NCBI RefSeq assembly: GCF_002847285.1
Contig: NZ_CP025407.1
Span: 6,947,001 to 7,011,000, forward strand
Direction of reading: 5' to 3'
DNA from: Streptomyces sp. CMB-StM0423
GTDB taxonomy: Bacteria; Actinomycetota; Actinomycetes; Streptomycetales; Streptomycetaceae
DNA: 64,000 bases
Part shown: positions 35,001 to 43,210 of the stretch, one piece after another
Numbering within the stretch: position 1 is the first letter of the stretch
Layout of the letters: each line of letters starts with the position of its first letter
Notes under the pieces: model-generated
What the model was told of the DNA's origin: nothing
Seen by the model: only the letters and a program-made list of their open reading frames with translations
Database searches by the model: none
Program-made: the position numbers and the translations under genes

Positions 35001-35571
35001 CGTCGTCTACGGCTACTTCCCCTGCGTCTCCAAGGGCGACGACCTGATCGTCCTCGGCGACGACGGCGCCGAGCGCACCCGCTTCACCTTCCCGCGGCAG
35101 CGGCGCGGCCGGCGGCTCTGCCTGGCGGACTTCTTCCGGCCGGAGGAGTCCGGCGAGACGGACGTCGTCGGCTTCCAGATCGTCACCGTCGGCTCGAAGA
35201 TCGGCGAGGCCACCGCGGAGCTGTTCGCCGCCGACTCCTACCGCGAGTACCTGGAGCTGCACGGGCTCTCCGTACAGCTCGCCGAGGCGCTGGCGGAGTA
35301 CTGGCACGCGCGGGTGCGGGCCGAGCTGGGCTACGCCGGCGAGGACCCGGCGGAGATCGAGGACATGTTCGCGCTGAAGTACCGCGGCGCCCGGTTCTCC
35401 CTCGGCTACGGCGCGTGCCCGGACCTGGAGGACCGGGCGAAGATCGCCGAGCTGCTGGGGCCGGAGCGGATCGGGGTGAAGCTCTCCGAGGAGTTCCAGT
35501 TGCACCCGGAGCAGTCCACGGACGCCATCGTCATCCACCACCCCGAGGCGAAGTACTTCAACGCCCGCTGA
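32032..35571 (+). CDS. metH: Cobalamin-dependent methionine synthase MetH
   Basis: The 1179-residue enzyme transfers a methyl group from 5-methyl-THF to homocysteine through cobalamin. Domains in order are: homocysteine-binding (1-320; zinc Cys in GLNCATGP and GGCCGTTPEH), pterin-binding (about 340-610; GERTNANGSKKFR, DLCVDYVGRDG), and B12 cap plus Rossmann (about 640-880; His in DVHDIGKN). The C-terminal AdoMet reactivation domain spans about 920-1179. ATG 32032 has GAGGGAG upstream. I see no cobalamin riboswitch in the 257-nt leader region. The gene is divergent from gylR. Confidence 0.97.
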   Translation: MASQPSQPAASQQTRADALRAALATRVVVADGAMGTMLQAQEPTLDDFQQLEGCNEILNVTRPDIVRSVHDEYFAAGVDCVETNTFGANHAALGEYDIADRIFELSESGVRIARESADAHTAGDGRQRWVLGSMGPGTKLPTLGHIGYGTLRDAYQQNAEGMIAGGADALLVETTQDLLQTKSAVLGARRALAATGVDLPLICSVTVETTGAMLLGSEIGAALTALEPLGIDMIGLNCATGPAEMSEHLRYLARHSRVPLSCMPNAGLPVLGKDGAHYPLTPGELADAQETFVREYGLSLVGGCCGTTPEHLRQLTERVRDLQPVERTPRPEPGAASLYQTVPFRQDTSYLAIGERTNANGSKKFRTAMLEGRWDDCVEMARDQIREGAHMLDLCVDYVGRDGAADMAELAGRFATASTLPIVLDSTEIDVIRAGLEKLGGRAVINSVNYEDGDGPESRFARVATLAREHGAALMALTIDEEGQARTSEHKVAIAERLIDDLTGNWGIHESDILIDCLTFTICTGQEESRGDGAATIEAIRELKRRHPDVQTTLGLSNISFGLNPAARVVLNSVFLDECVKAGLDSAIVHASKILPIARLEEEQVQVCLDLIHDRRRPAEGDEPAYDPLQRLLELFEGVDTKSMKAGRAEELAALPLEERLKRRIIDGEKNGLEADLDAALAERPALEIVNETLLDGMKVVGELFGSGQMQLPFVLQSAEVMKTAVAYLEPHMEKVEDGAGGSGKGTIVLATVRGDVHDIGKNLVDIILSNNGYNVVNLGIKQPVSAILEAAEEHAADVIGMSGLLVKSTVIMKENLEELNQRRLASRYPVILGGAALTRAYVEQDLHEVYEGEVRYARDAFEGLRLMDALIGVKRGVPGAELPELRPRRVRAATPAPAAGEEDAPARSDVATDNPVPTPPFWGTRVVKGIQQADYASWLDEGALFKGQWGLKAPRGGGPSYEDLVATEGRPRLRGLLDRLQTGNLLEAAVVYGYFPCVSKGDDLIVLGDDGAERTRFTFPRQRRGRRLCLADFFRPEESGETDVVGFQIVTVGSKIGEATAELFAADSYREYLELHGLSVQLAEALAEYWHARVRAELGYAGEDPAEIEDMFALKYRGARFSLGYGACPDLEDRAKIAELLGPERIGVKLSEEFQLHPEQSTDAIVIHHPEAKYFNAR

Positions 35572-35614
35572 GCGCCGCCGGCGCCGGGCCGTACCCGCGC
35601 CCCGGCATCGTCGT

Positions 35615-35646
35615 AAAGCGCCCCGAACGGGCTCCCGGGGTGCTTT
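35615..35646 (+). terminator. Terminator after metH
   Basis: AAAGCGCCCCG (35615-35625) pairs with CGGGGTGCTTT (35636-35646) with a single G-U pair. The stem starts with three A-U pairs and ends in U, a typical intrinsic terminator. Confidence 0.75.
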
Positions 35647-35734
35647 CCGGACAGTCGGCTTATACTGGTCGGTCCGGAACAGGCCGGTCGCTTCTGGCGG
35701 CCGGCCTTTGCGCCCCTTAGAGGGAGGTGAGCGG

Positions 35735-36469
35735 ATGACCAGCAGCATTCCCGCCGAAGGCACCCGAACGGCTCAGGGCACGGCCCCGGCCCACCGGGTG
35801 CGGTCCATCCGCGGTACGACGCCGCAGGCCGTACTGCTCGACATGGACGGCACCCTGGTCGACACCGAGGGCTTCTGGTGGGCCGCCGAGGTCTCGGTCT
35901 TCGCCGAGTTCGGCCACGAGCTGACCGAGGAGCAGCGCCAGGTCGTCGTCGGCGGCCCGATGTCGCGCAGCGCCGCGTACCTCATCGCCACCACCGGCGC
36001 CGACATCGGCCTGCCGGAGCTGACGGTGCGGCTCAACACCCGCTTCGAGGAGCTGGTCGACGGCGACGTGCCGCTCATGCCCGGCGCCCGTCGGCTGCTC
36101 ACCGAACTCGCCGCGCACGACGTGCCCACGGCCCTCGTCTCCGCCTCCCACCGGCGCATCATCGACCGGGTGCTGCGCTCGCTCGGGCACGAGTTCCACC
36201 TCTCCGTGGCCGGCGACGAGATCCCGCGTACGAAGCCGCACCCCGACCCGTACCTGCACGCCGCGGCCGCCCTCGGGGCCGACCCGCGGCACTGCGCGGT
36301 GATCGAGGACACCATGACGGGCGTGACGGCGGCGGAGGCGGCCGGGTGCGCCGTCGTGGCGGTGCCGTCGGTGGCGCCCATCGAGCCTGCGCCGGGACGG
36401 CACCTCGTGCGTTCCCTCACGGAAGTCGATCTCCCCTTTCTCCGCTCCGTAGTCGAGCGCCTCCACTGA
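35735..36469 (+). CDS. HAD-superfamily hydrolase (beta-phosphoglucomutase-like)
   Basis: The 244-residue protein has the HAD motifs DMDGTLVDT (about residue 36, nucleophile Asp), LVSASHRR (motif II), K in IPRTKPHPDPY and VIEDTMTGVTAAEAAG (motif IV). A helical cap is inserted after motif I, as in subfamily IA phosphatases and phosphoglucomutases. It would dephosphorylate a small metabolite, which cannot be named. The first 30 residues are an unstructured extension. ATG 35735 follows GAGGGAGGTGAG. Confidence 0.85.
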   Translation: MTSSIPAEGTRTAQGTAPAHRVRSIRGTTPQAVLLDMDGTLVDTEGFWWAAEVSVFAEFGHELTEEQRQVVVGGPMSRSAAYLIATTGADIGLPELTVRLNTRFEELVDGDVPLMPGARRLLTELAAHDVPTALVSASHRRIIDRVLRSLGHEFHLSVAGDEIPRTKPHPDPYLHAAAALGADPRHCAVIEDTMTGVTAAEAAGCAVVAVPSVAPIEPAPGRHLVRSLTEVDLPFLRSVVERLH

Positions 36470-36809
36470 GAAAGCGGTGGGGAAACTCCGCGCAGTGGTT
36501 CATGTATTTTGCGTGACGAAAGCCGTTACCCCATTGCCGCTACGGGGCGCGGATTCGACAGGGTGAGCTTTCTCACGCGCACAGCTCTCGACAGGGGTAC
36601 GGAGCTGTGCTTGGCGGGTCGTGAGGGCCTCCCGAGGTGCCTCCATGTGCCCGGTTTGATGGAGGTTCGCGGCCATTGTTCCCGCGTCCGGTTATCGGAA
36701 AGACGCCGGGCGTAATCGGCATGTGATTCCTTCTCAACTTCCCTGCCACCCAGCCCGGCTGGGTGCTCCGGCTAATCTCTCCGGGGACGCCTGAGGGAGA
36801 AAGTCGACC
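36470..36809 (+). other. 340-nt intergenic region upstream of the solute-binding genes
   Basis: No gene-like frame with Streptomyces codon bias is visible here. It is less GC-rich than the rest, with TTCATGTATTTTGCGTGACG near 36499-36518 and GGCTAATCTCTCC near 36769. It probably carries the promoter and leader of the lipoprotein gene at 36810. Nothing resembling a known riboswitch is apparent. Confidence 0.4.
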
Positions 36810-38414
36810 ATGATTCGTAAGTCGTTGGTGCTGCCCGCGCTGCTGGGTGTGCTCGCCCCGGTCGTCACCTCCTGCGGCGTGGTGGGCGACTCCGGCGGGG
36901 ACGACGACGCGATCGTGGTGGGTACGACCGACAGGCTGGAGCTTACGAAGGAGAACCCGGCTCCGCTCGACCCCGCCACGGCGTACGACATCAACTCCTG
37001 GAACGTCCTGCAGAACACCTTCCAGACACTGATGCGGATGCCGCGTACGGGCTCGGAGCCCGAGCCGGACGCCGCCGAGCAGTGCGTCTTCGCCGACCGG
37101 CTCAGCGAGCAGTACCGCTGCACGCTCCGCGACGGCCTGACGTTCACCAACGGCCACGACCTCACCGCCGAGGACGTCAAGTTCTCCGTCGAGCGGATGC
37201 TGAAGATCAAGAACCCCAACGGCCCGTTCCCGCTGCTCGCCAACGTCGACACGGTGGAGACTCCGGACGAGCTGACCGTGGTCTTCCACCTCAAGACGCC
37301 CGACGCGACGTTCCCCCTCAAGCTCGCCACCCCCGCCGCGGCCATCGTCGACAGCGAGGTCTACGAGAAGGACAAGCTCTACGAGGGCTTCGAGATCGCC
37401 GGCTCCGGCCCGTACAGCCTGAAGGTGGAGCACGACGACGACGTCGCCACCAAGGCCGTCTACACCGGCAACGGCGACTACAAGGGCGAGGTCGAGCCGC
37501 AGAACGACGCGGTCGAGGTCCGCTACTTCGACACCTCCAAGAGCATGGAGGACGCCATCGCCGGCGGCGACATCGACGTGATGGGCCGCAGCCTGAAGCC
37601 CGGGCAGATCAACCGCCTCGACGAGGGCGCCGACGGCGACGTCAGCCTCTTCGAGACGCCGGGCGCGGAGATCGCCTACCTCGTCTTCGACGTCGAGAAC
37701 CCGACCGTGAAGGACCGGGCCGTACGCCAGGCAGCGGCCGAGGTGATCGACAGGACGAAGCTCGCACGCGACGTCTACCAGCGCACCGTCGACCCGCTGT
37801 ACGCGATGATCCCGCGCGGCATCATCGGCCACAACACCGCGTTCCACGACGCCTACGGCGACCGTCCGGACGCCGACGGCGCCCGCGAACTGCTGCGGGA
37901 GGCGGGCGTCGACACGCCCGTGAAGCTGACCCTGAACTACTCCACCGACCACTACGGCGAGACGACGAAGGCCGAGTTCGAGGAGCTGCGCGACCAGCTC
38001 AACAGGTCCGGCCTGTTCGACGCCGACATCAAGGGCGACACCTGGGAGACGTACAAGAAGAACTACGCGGAGAATCGGTACGCCGTCTACGGCCTGCACT
38101 GGTATCCCGACTTCCCCGACCCCGACACGTTCACCGGGCCGTTCGTCGGCGAGGAGAACTTCACCTTCAACAACTACGACAGCTCCGTCATCGAGGACCT
38201 GATCCCGCGGACCCGCCAGGAAGCACAGCGGGAGCGCACGACGGACAGCTTCGAGCGGATACAGGACGTCCTCGCCAGTGACGTCCCGTACCTCCCGCTC
38301 TGGCAGGGCAAGCAGTACATCGCGGCGCGCGACACCGTCACGGGGGCGGAGTGGGCGCTCAACTCGTCGTCGACGCTGCAGCTCTGGGAGCTGCGGCGCG
38401 GGCTGAGCGAGTAG
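36810..38414 (+). CDS. Peptide/nickel-type ABC transporter solute-binding lipoprotein (copy 1)
   Basis: The 534-residue protein has a lipoprotein signal (VVTSC, Cys about residue 22) and the family 5 extracellular binding fold. Typical segments are YRCTLRDGLTFTNGHDLTAEDVKFSVERM, GSGPYSLK, AVRQAAAEVIDRTKLA and PYLPLWQGKQYIA. It would bind oligopeptides or a similar ligand outside the membrane. No permease or ATPase gene is adjacent. The next gene is a homologue, so this is a tandem duplication. ATG 36810 follows GAGGGAGAAAG. Confidence 0.88.
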   Translation: MIRKSLVLPALLGVLAPVVTSCGVVGDSGGDDDAIVVGTTDRLELTKENPAPLDPATAYDINSWNVLQNTFQTLMRMPRTGSEPEPDAAEQCVFADRLSEQYRCTLRDGLTFTNGHDLTAEDVKFSVERMLKIKNPNGPFPLLANVDTVETPDELTVVFHLKTPDATFPLKLATPAAAIVDSEVYEKDKLYEGFEIAGSGPYSLKVEHDDDVATKAVYTGNGDYKGEVEPQNDAVEVRYFDTSKSMEDAIAGGDIDVMGRSLKPGQINRLDEGADGDVSLFETPGAEIAYLVFDVENPTVKDRAVRQAAAEVIDRTKLARDVYQRTVDPLYAMIPRGIIGHNTAFHDAYGDRPDADGARELLREAGVDTPVKLTLNYSTDHYGETTKAEFEELRDQLNRSGLFDADIKGDTWETYKKNYAENRYAVYGLHWYPDFPDPDTFTGPFVGEENFTFNNYDSSVIEDLIPRTRQEAQRERTTDSFERIQDVLASDVPYLPLWQGKQYIAARDTVTGAEWALNSSSTLQLWELRRGLSE

Positions 38415-38473
38415 GGGCCTCCGGCGGTGCCGCGCCGGGCAGAGAACCGACCCGAGTGAAGGAACCCACACAC

Positions 38474-40078
38474 GTGAAGAAGGCTGTCCAGCGGCTCGCC
38501 CCACCCCTCGGCGCCGCCATGGCCACCGTGCTGCTCGCCGCCGGCTGCGGCTCGGACTCCGGATCGGGGGCCGGCTCCGGCGACGCGGTCGTGATGGGGA
38601 TGACCGACGAGGTCACCGCCATCGACCCCGCGGCGGGCTACGACCCCGGCTCCTGGCTGGTGTTCAACAACGTCTTCCAGTCCCTGCTGAGCTTCCCCAA
38701 GGGGTCCACGGAGCCCGAACCCGAGGCGGCGAAGGAGTGCACCTTCGAGGACGCCGACAGCCGCATCTACACCTGCAAGCTGCAGGACGGGCTGAAGTTC
38801 TCCAACGGCTCCGAACTCACCTCCGAGGACGTGAAGTTCTCCTTCGAGCGCACCATCGGCATCGACGACCCCGCGGGACCCGCCGTCATGCTCGACTCGA
38901 TCGGCAGGATCGAGACGCCCGACGAGCTGACCGTGACGTTCCGGCTGGACTACCCCGACGCGACCTTCCCCATGAAGATCGCCTCCGGTGCCGGCTCGAT
39001 CGTCGACAGCGAGTCCTACCCGAAGGGCAAGCTGCGCGACGACGACAAGGCGATCGGTTCCGGCCCGTACAAGCTGGACGACTACCAGGAGGACAAGGAG
39101 GCCAAGTTCTCCGTCAACTCCGGCTACAAGGGCACCGCCAAGGTGCAGAACTCCGGGATGACGCTGAAGCTCTACGGCGACGACTCCGGCGGCGACGACA
39201 AGCTGAAGGAGGACCTGGAGAGCGGCGACATCGACCTGGCCTACCGCGGCCTGGCGATGAAGGACATCGCCGAGCTGCAGGACCAGGCAGGCGCCGGCCA
39301 GAAGATCCAGCTCGTCGAGGGCACCAGCGCCGAGGTGCAGCACCTGGTCTTCAACATGAACGACCCGGTCGCGGGCAACCCCGCCGTGCGCAAGGCGTTC
39401 GCGTACCTCATCGACCGCAACGCGCTCGTCCGCGAGGTCTACGAGGGCACCGCCGAGGAGCTGTACTCGATCGTCCCGGCCGGCATCACCGGCCACAACA
39501 CCGCCTTCTACGACACCTACGGCGATCGCCCCGACCCCTCCAGGGCCGAGCAGGCGCTGCGCGAGGCGGGCATCGACGAGAAGGTCCGCGTGACGCTGTA
39601 CGCCACGCCCGAGCGCTACGGCCCCGGCACGGTGCCGTCCTTCGAGCTGATCGCCAAGCAGCTCAACGACAGCGGCCTGTTCCAGGCCGACGTGAAGTCC
39701 GTGCCGCTGGACGAGTTCGAGAAGGGCGTCGAGAAGGGCTCGTACGGCGTCTACGTCAAGGGCTGGGTGCCGGACTACCCGGACCCGGACAACTTCACCG
39801 CGCCGTTCTTCGGCGAGGGCAACGTGCTGGCCAACAACTACAACCCGGGCCGGATCACCAGCGAGCTGATACCGGCGGCCGCCGGGCAGTCGGAGCGTAC
39901 GGCCACGGTGGACGCCTACGGCGAGCTGCAGGACATCGTCGCCGACCAACTGCCGGTGATACCGCTGTGGCAGGGCAAGCAGTACGCCGCCGCGCGGGAG
40001 AACATCCTCGGCCTGGAGTGGACGCTCGACGCCTCGACGGTCTTCCGCTTCTGGGAGATCTCGAAGGGCTCGGAGTGA
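38474..40078 (+). CDS. Peptide/nickel-type ABC transporter solute-binding lipoprotein (copy 2)
   Basis: The 534-residue protein is a diverged paralogue of the preceding one and has the same length. The lipobox is LLAAGC (Cys about residue 26); YTCKLQDGLKFSNGSELTSEDVKFSFER, GSGPYKLDDY, AVRKAFAYLIDRNALV and PVIPLWQGKQYAA align segment by segment. The start is GTG 38474, giving the signal peptide VKKAVQRLAPPLGAA, with AAGGA upstream; an in-frame GTG at 38456 is an alternative. It lies 59 nt after copy 1, so the two are probably co-transcribed. Transport partners must be encoded elsewhere. Confidence 0.88.
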   Translation: MKKAVQRLAPPLGAAMATVLLAAGCGSDSGSGAGSGDAVVMGMTDEVTAIDPAAGYDPGSWLVFNNVFQSLLSFPKGSTEPEPEAAKECTFEDADSRIYTCKLQDGLKFSNGSELTSEDVKFSFERTIGIDDPAGPAVMLDSIGRIETPDELTVTFRLDYPDATFPMKIASGAGSIVDSESYPKGKLRDDDKAIGSGPYKLDDYQEDKEAKFSVNSGYKGTAKVQNSGMTLKLYGDDSGGDDKLKEDLESGDIDLAYRGLAMKDIAELQDQAGAGQKIQLVEGTSAEVQHLVFNMNDPVAGNPAVRKAFAYLIDRNALVREVYEGTAEELYSIVPAGITGHNTAFYDTYGDRPDPSRAEQALREAGIDEKVRVTLYATPERYGPGTVPSFELIAKQLNDSGLFQADVKSVPLDEFEKGVEKGSYGVYVKGWVPDYPDPDNFTAPFFGEGNVLANNYNPGRITSELIPAAAGQSERTATVDAYGELQDIVADQLPVIPLWQGKQYAAARENILGLEWTLDASTVFRFWEISKGSE

Positions 40079-40106
40079 CCCGCCCGCGCTGACCCGGGGT
40101 ACGCGG

Positions 40107-40137
40107 CCGGGAGCCCCGCGCAGGCAAGGGCTCCCGG
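40107..40137. terminator. Bidirectional terminator between solute-binding gene and response regulator
   Basis: CCGGGAGCCC (40107-40116) and GGGCTCCCGG (40128-40137) form a perfect 10-bp stem between convergent genes. Confidence 0.7.
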
Positions 40138-40145
40138 TACGCGGC

Positions 40146-40817
40146 TCAGGACCCGCCCGGGCGCACCAGCCCGCTCTCGTACGCGTACACCGCGGCCTGC
40201 ACCCGGTCGCGCAGGCTCAGCTTGGTCAGCACGTGGCCCACGTGGGTCTTCACGGTCGTCTCGCTCACGAACAGGTCGGCGGCGATCTCCGCGTTCGACA
40301 GTCCGCGGGCGACCAGCTTCAGCACCTCTACCTCGCGCTCGGTGAGCGTGTCCAGGGTGTCCGGCACGTCCTGCTCTCCCGTCGGCAGCTTGGTCGCGAA
40401 CTTGTCGAGCAGCCGCTTGGTGATGCTCGGGGCCAGCATCGCGTCCCCGGCGGCCACCACGCGGATCGCCTGCACCAGCTCGCCGGCCGGCGCGTCCTTC
40501 AGCAGAAAGCCGCTGGCCCCCGCGCGCAGCGCCTCCACCACGTACTCGTCGAGGTCGAAGGTGGTCAGGACCAGCACCTTCGCGGGCCCGTCCCGGCCCG
40601 CGCCGGTGATCTGCCGGGTGGCCTCCACCCCGTCCATGCGCGGCATCCGGATGTCCATCAGCACCACGTCCGGCTGCAGCGCCCGGACCTGGTCGAGCGC
40701 CTGCAGCCCGTCGCCGGCCTCGCCGACCACGGCGATGTCCTGCTCTGCCTCCAGGATCATGCGGAAGCCGGTGCGCAGCAACGGCTGGTCGTCGACGAGC
40801 AGGACGCGGATGGCCAC
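40146..40817 (-). CDS. NarL/FixJ-type response regulator (orphan)
   Basis: The product is 223 residues. The receiver domain (1-125) has acidic residues in LLVDDQ, phospho-acceptor Asp near residue 54 (VVLMDIRMPRMDG), Thr in VLVLTTFD and Lys in GFLLKDAP. The LuxR HTH (about 155-215) is LTEREVEVLKLVARGLSNAEIAADLFVSETTVKTHVGHVLTKL. The start is GTG 40817 with GAGGAG upstream. No sensor kinase is adjacent on either side, so its partner and targets are unknown. Confidence 0.92.
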   Translation of the reverse strand: MAIRVLLVDDQPLLRTGFRMILEAEQDIAVVGEAGDGLQALDQVRALQPDVVLMDIRMPRMDGVEATRQITGAGRDGPAKVLVLTTFDLDEYVVEALRAGASGFLLKDAPAGELVQAIRVVAAGDAMLAPSITKRLLDKFATKLPTGEQDVPDTLDTLTEREVEVLKLVARGLSNAEIAADLFVSETTVKTHVGHVLTKLSLRDRVQAAVYAYESGLVRPGGS

Positions 40818-40849
40818 AGGGTCTCCTCTTCCTCGGCCGGACCGAACTG

Positions 40850-41911
40850 TCAGGCGGTGTCCATTCTGCCCTGCGCACCGTCCCCGTCCCCGGCCGGGCG
40901 GGGCTGCGGCAGCCCGAGATCGACGCCGGTCAGCGGATACGGGGGCGGGGTGCCGCCGAAGGCCGGGCAGGAGTCCTTGAAGTCGCACCAGCCGCACAGC
41001 CGGCCCGGCCGGGGCCGCCAGTCGCCGCTCTCCGTCGCCCGCCGGATCGCCTGCCACAGGGCGAGCACCTTGCGCTCCACGCCGCTCAGGTCGGCCTCGT
41101 CCGGGTCGTACGTCAGCACGTCGCCGCTGCCCAGGTAGACCAACTGCAGCCGGCGCGGGACACTGCCGCGCAGCCGCCACAGCACCAGCGCGTAGAACTT
41201 GATCTGGAAGAGGGCGTCCGCCGCGTACTCCGGCGGGGGCGCCTTGCCCGTCTTGTAGTCCACGACGCGGACCTCGCCCGTCGGCGCCACGTCCACCCGG
41301 TCGATGACGCCGCGCAGCTTCAGCCCGGAGGCCAGCACGGTCTCCACGAACAGCTCCCGCTCGGCGGGCTCCAGATGCGCCGGGTCCTCCAGCGTGAACC
41401 ACCGCTCGACGAGCCGCTCGGCCCCGGCCAGCCACTCCGCCAGCCGCTCCGCGGCCCCGGCCGCGCCGGTCTCCCCGCCGTCCCCGGCCCCGCTCCCGGT
41501 CCCGTCCGCGGCCCCGTCCGCGCTCCCGGCCCTGGCCCCGGCCCCATCTTCGTCACCGTCCGTGAACAGCTCCGCCAGCTCCGGCCGGTCCGCGAGCAGC
41601 CGCTCCCAGGCCGGCGCCACCAGCGATCGCGCCCGCGGCGGCGTACGCTCGGCGGCAGGATCGTCGAACAGCCGCTCCAGGACCGCGTGCACCAGGGTCC
41701 CGCGGGCCGCGGAGGCGCGCGGCTTCTCCGGCAGCCTGTCGATCACCCGGAAGCGGTACATCAGCGGGCAGGTCATGAAGTCCGCCGCGCGGGAGGGAGA
41801 CAGCGCCTGGGGCGGCGCCGGGGCCCGCGGCGCGTCCGGCCCGCCGTCCCCCTCGGGCGGCGGCGGTACGGGGTCCGCGGGGTGGTTCCCGGTGTCGGTG
41901 CGGGTACTCAT
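40850..41911 (-). CDS. RecB-family PD-(D/E)XK nuclease with Cas4/AddB-like Fe-S cysteines
   Basis: The 353-residue protein shows the nuclease core GVIDRVDVAPTGEVRVVDYKTGK (acid, then D-x-K) and the AQIKFYALVLWRLRG-type helix (FQIKFYALVLWRL). One cysteine at the N-terminus (DFMTCPLMYRF) and three at the C-terminus (CGWCDFKDSCPAF) match the 4Fe-4S staple of AddB and Cas4 nucleases. A low-complexity Gly/Ala/Asp insertion lies at about 110-150. It is probably a DNA repair exonuclease. No helicase partner is adjacent. ATG 41911 is chosen for MSTRTDTG; the gene is divergent from a site-2 protease. Confidence 0.85.
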   Translation of the reverse strand: MSTRTDTGNHPADPVPPPPEGDGGPDAPRAPAPPQALSPSRAADFMTCPLMYRFRVIDRLPEKPRASAARGTLVHAVLERLFDDPAAERTPPRARSLVAPAWERLLADRPELAELFTDGDEDGAGARAGSADGAADGTGSGAGDGGETGAAGAAERLAEWLAGAERLVERWFTLEDPAHLEPAERELFVETVLASGLKLRGVIDRVDVAPTGEVRVVDYKTGKAPPPEYAADALFQIKFYALVLWRLRGSVPRRLQLVYLGSGDVLTYDPDEADLSGVERKVLALWQAIRRATESGDWRPRPGRLCGWCDFKDSCPAFGGTPPPYPLTGVDLGLPQPRPAGDGDGAQGRMDTA

Positions 41912-42014
41912 GGTGTACGACCCTAGGGCCCGGGACCGACATCCGGCGGCATACGATGCAGGCCGGACCGGCGGGCAGGAAGACGGGCACCGCGAGCGGG
42001 CAGGAGTGGAAGTC

Positions 42015-43184
42015 GTGAGCGAGGAGCGCAGGGGCGATCGGCCCGGCCGCGGCGGCGGCATCCTCATGGGCCGCCCCTTCGGCGTGCCCGTGTACGTCGC
42101 CCCGAGCTGGTTCCTCGTCGCCGCCCTCATCACCTGGGTCTTCGGCGGCCAGCTCGAACGGATCCTGCCCGAGCTCGGCGCCCTGCGGTACGTGATCGCG
42201 CTCTTCTTCGCCGTCGCGTTCTACGCCTCCGTGCTCGTCCACGAGCTGGCACACACCCGCGTCGCCCTGCACTACAAGCTGCCCGTACGCCGCATCCAGT
42301 TGCAGTTCTTCGGCGGCGTCTCGGAGATCGAGAAGGAGTCCGAGACGCCCGGCCGCGAGTTCTGGCTCGCCTTCGCCGGGCCGCTGCTCTCCCTGGTCCT
42401 CGCCGGCGGCTTCTACGGCGCCCTCCAGCTCGTCGAGGAGGACACCGTGCCCGCGGTGCTCCTCGCCGCCCTCACGATCTCCAACCTCATCGTGGCCATC
42501 TTCAACCTGCTGCCCGGCCTGCCGCTGGACGGCGGCCGGATGCTGCGCGCCGCCGTCTGGAAGGTCAGCGGCAAGCCCATGACCGGCACGGTCGTCGCCG
42601 CCTGGGTGGGCCGCGCGCTGGCCGTGGCCACGCTCATCGGCCTGCCGCTCTTCACCCACTCACGCGCCTCCGACCCCGGCAGCGTCGACACCGTCACCGA
42701 CGCCCTGCTGGCCGCGATCCTCGCCGCGATCATCTGGACCGGCGCCGGGAACAGCCTGCGCATGGCCCGGCTGCGCGAGCGGCTGCCCGAGCTGCGCGCC
42801 CGCGCCCTCACCCGCCGGGCGGCCCCCGTCACCGCCGACACCCCGCTGTCCGAGGCGCTGCGCCGGGCCGAGGCAGCCGGCGCCCGCGCCCTGGTCGTCG
42901 TCGACGGCCGCGGGAATCCCACCGGCGTCGTACGCGGCTCGGCCATCGCCCAGACCCCCGCCCACCGCCGCCCCTGGGTGGCCGTCAGCTCGCTCTCCCA
43001 GGACCTCACGGACGAGATGAAGCTCTCCGCCGAGCTGACCGGCGAACAACTGCTGGAGCACCTGCGCGAGAGCCCCCACAGCGAGTACCTCGTGGTGGAG
43101 GAGACCGGCCACATCTACGGGGTCCTCGCCACCTCCGACGTCGAGCGCGCCTTCGTCGCCGCCATGGCCCGGCCGCAGTCCTGA
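42015..43184 (+). CDS. Site-2-type intramembrane metalloprotease with CBS domains
   Basis: The 389-residue membrane protein has the zinc site HExxH in LVHELAHTRVALHYK (about residue 75) and the third ligand in LPGLPLDGGRMLRA (about 175). Five to six membrane spans are followed by a cytoplasmic CBS pair (about 265-385; TADTPLSEALRRAEAAGARALVVVD, EYLVVEETGHIYGVLATSDVE). This is the M50B/SpoIVFB-like group, in which CBS domains may gate activity by ATP. GTG 42015 has GGAG nine bases upstream. It precedes trmI and the proteasome ATPase, an arrangement conserved in actinobacteria. Confidence 0.9.
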   Translation: MSEERRGDRPGRGGGILMGRPFGVPVYVAPSWFLVAALITWVFGGQLERILPELGALRYVIALFFAVAFYASVLVHELAHTRVALHYKLPVRRIQLQFFGGVSEIEKESETPGREFWLAFAGPLLSLVLAGGFYGALQLVEEDTVPAVLLAALTISNLIVAIFNLLPGLPLDGGRMLRAAVWKVSGKPMTGTVVAAWVGRALAVATLIGLPLFTHSRASDPGSVDTVTDALLAAILAAIIWTGAGNSLRMARLRERLPELRARALTRRAAPVTADTPLSEALRRAEAAGARALVVVDGRGNPTGVVRGSAIAQTPAHRRPWVAVSSLSQDLTDEMKLSAELTGEQLLEHLRESPHSEYLVVEETGHIYGVLATSDVERAFVAAMARPQS

Positions 43185-43197
43185 TCACCCCCGGCGG

Positions 43198-43203
43198 TAG
43201 GGT
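43198..43203 (+). promoter_or_regulatory. -10 box (TAGGGT) of trmI, probable leaderless start
   Basis: TAGGGT ends 7 nt before ATG 43211. This favours 43211 over the in-frame GTG at 43202, which overlaps the box. Confidence 0.5.
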
Positions 43204-43210
43204 GAGCGGC

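Noticed and set aside
31387-35763. A 1458-codon antisense frame opposite metH.
   Set aside because: It is a high-GC shadow: Val/Leu/Gly/Arg-rich, no domain, no ribosome site. It runs antisense to a fully supported metH.
43202-43210. GTG at 43202 as the start of trmI.
   Set aside because: It overlaps the TAGGGT -10 box. ATG 43211 lies at leaderless distance and gives a normal N-terminus.
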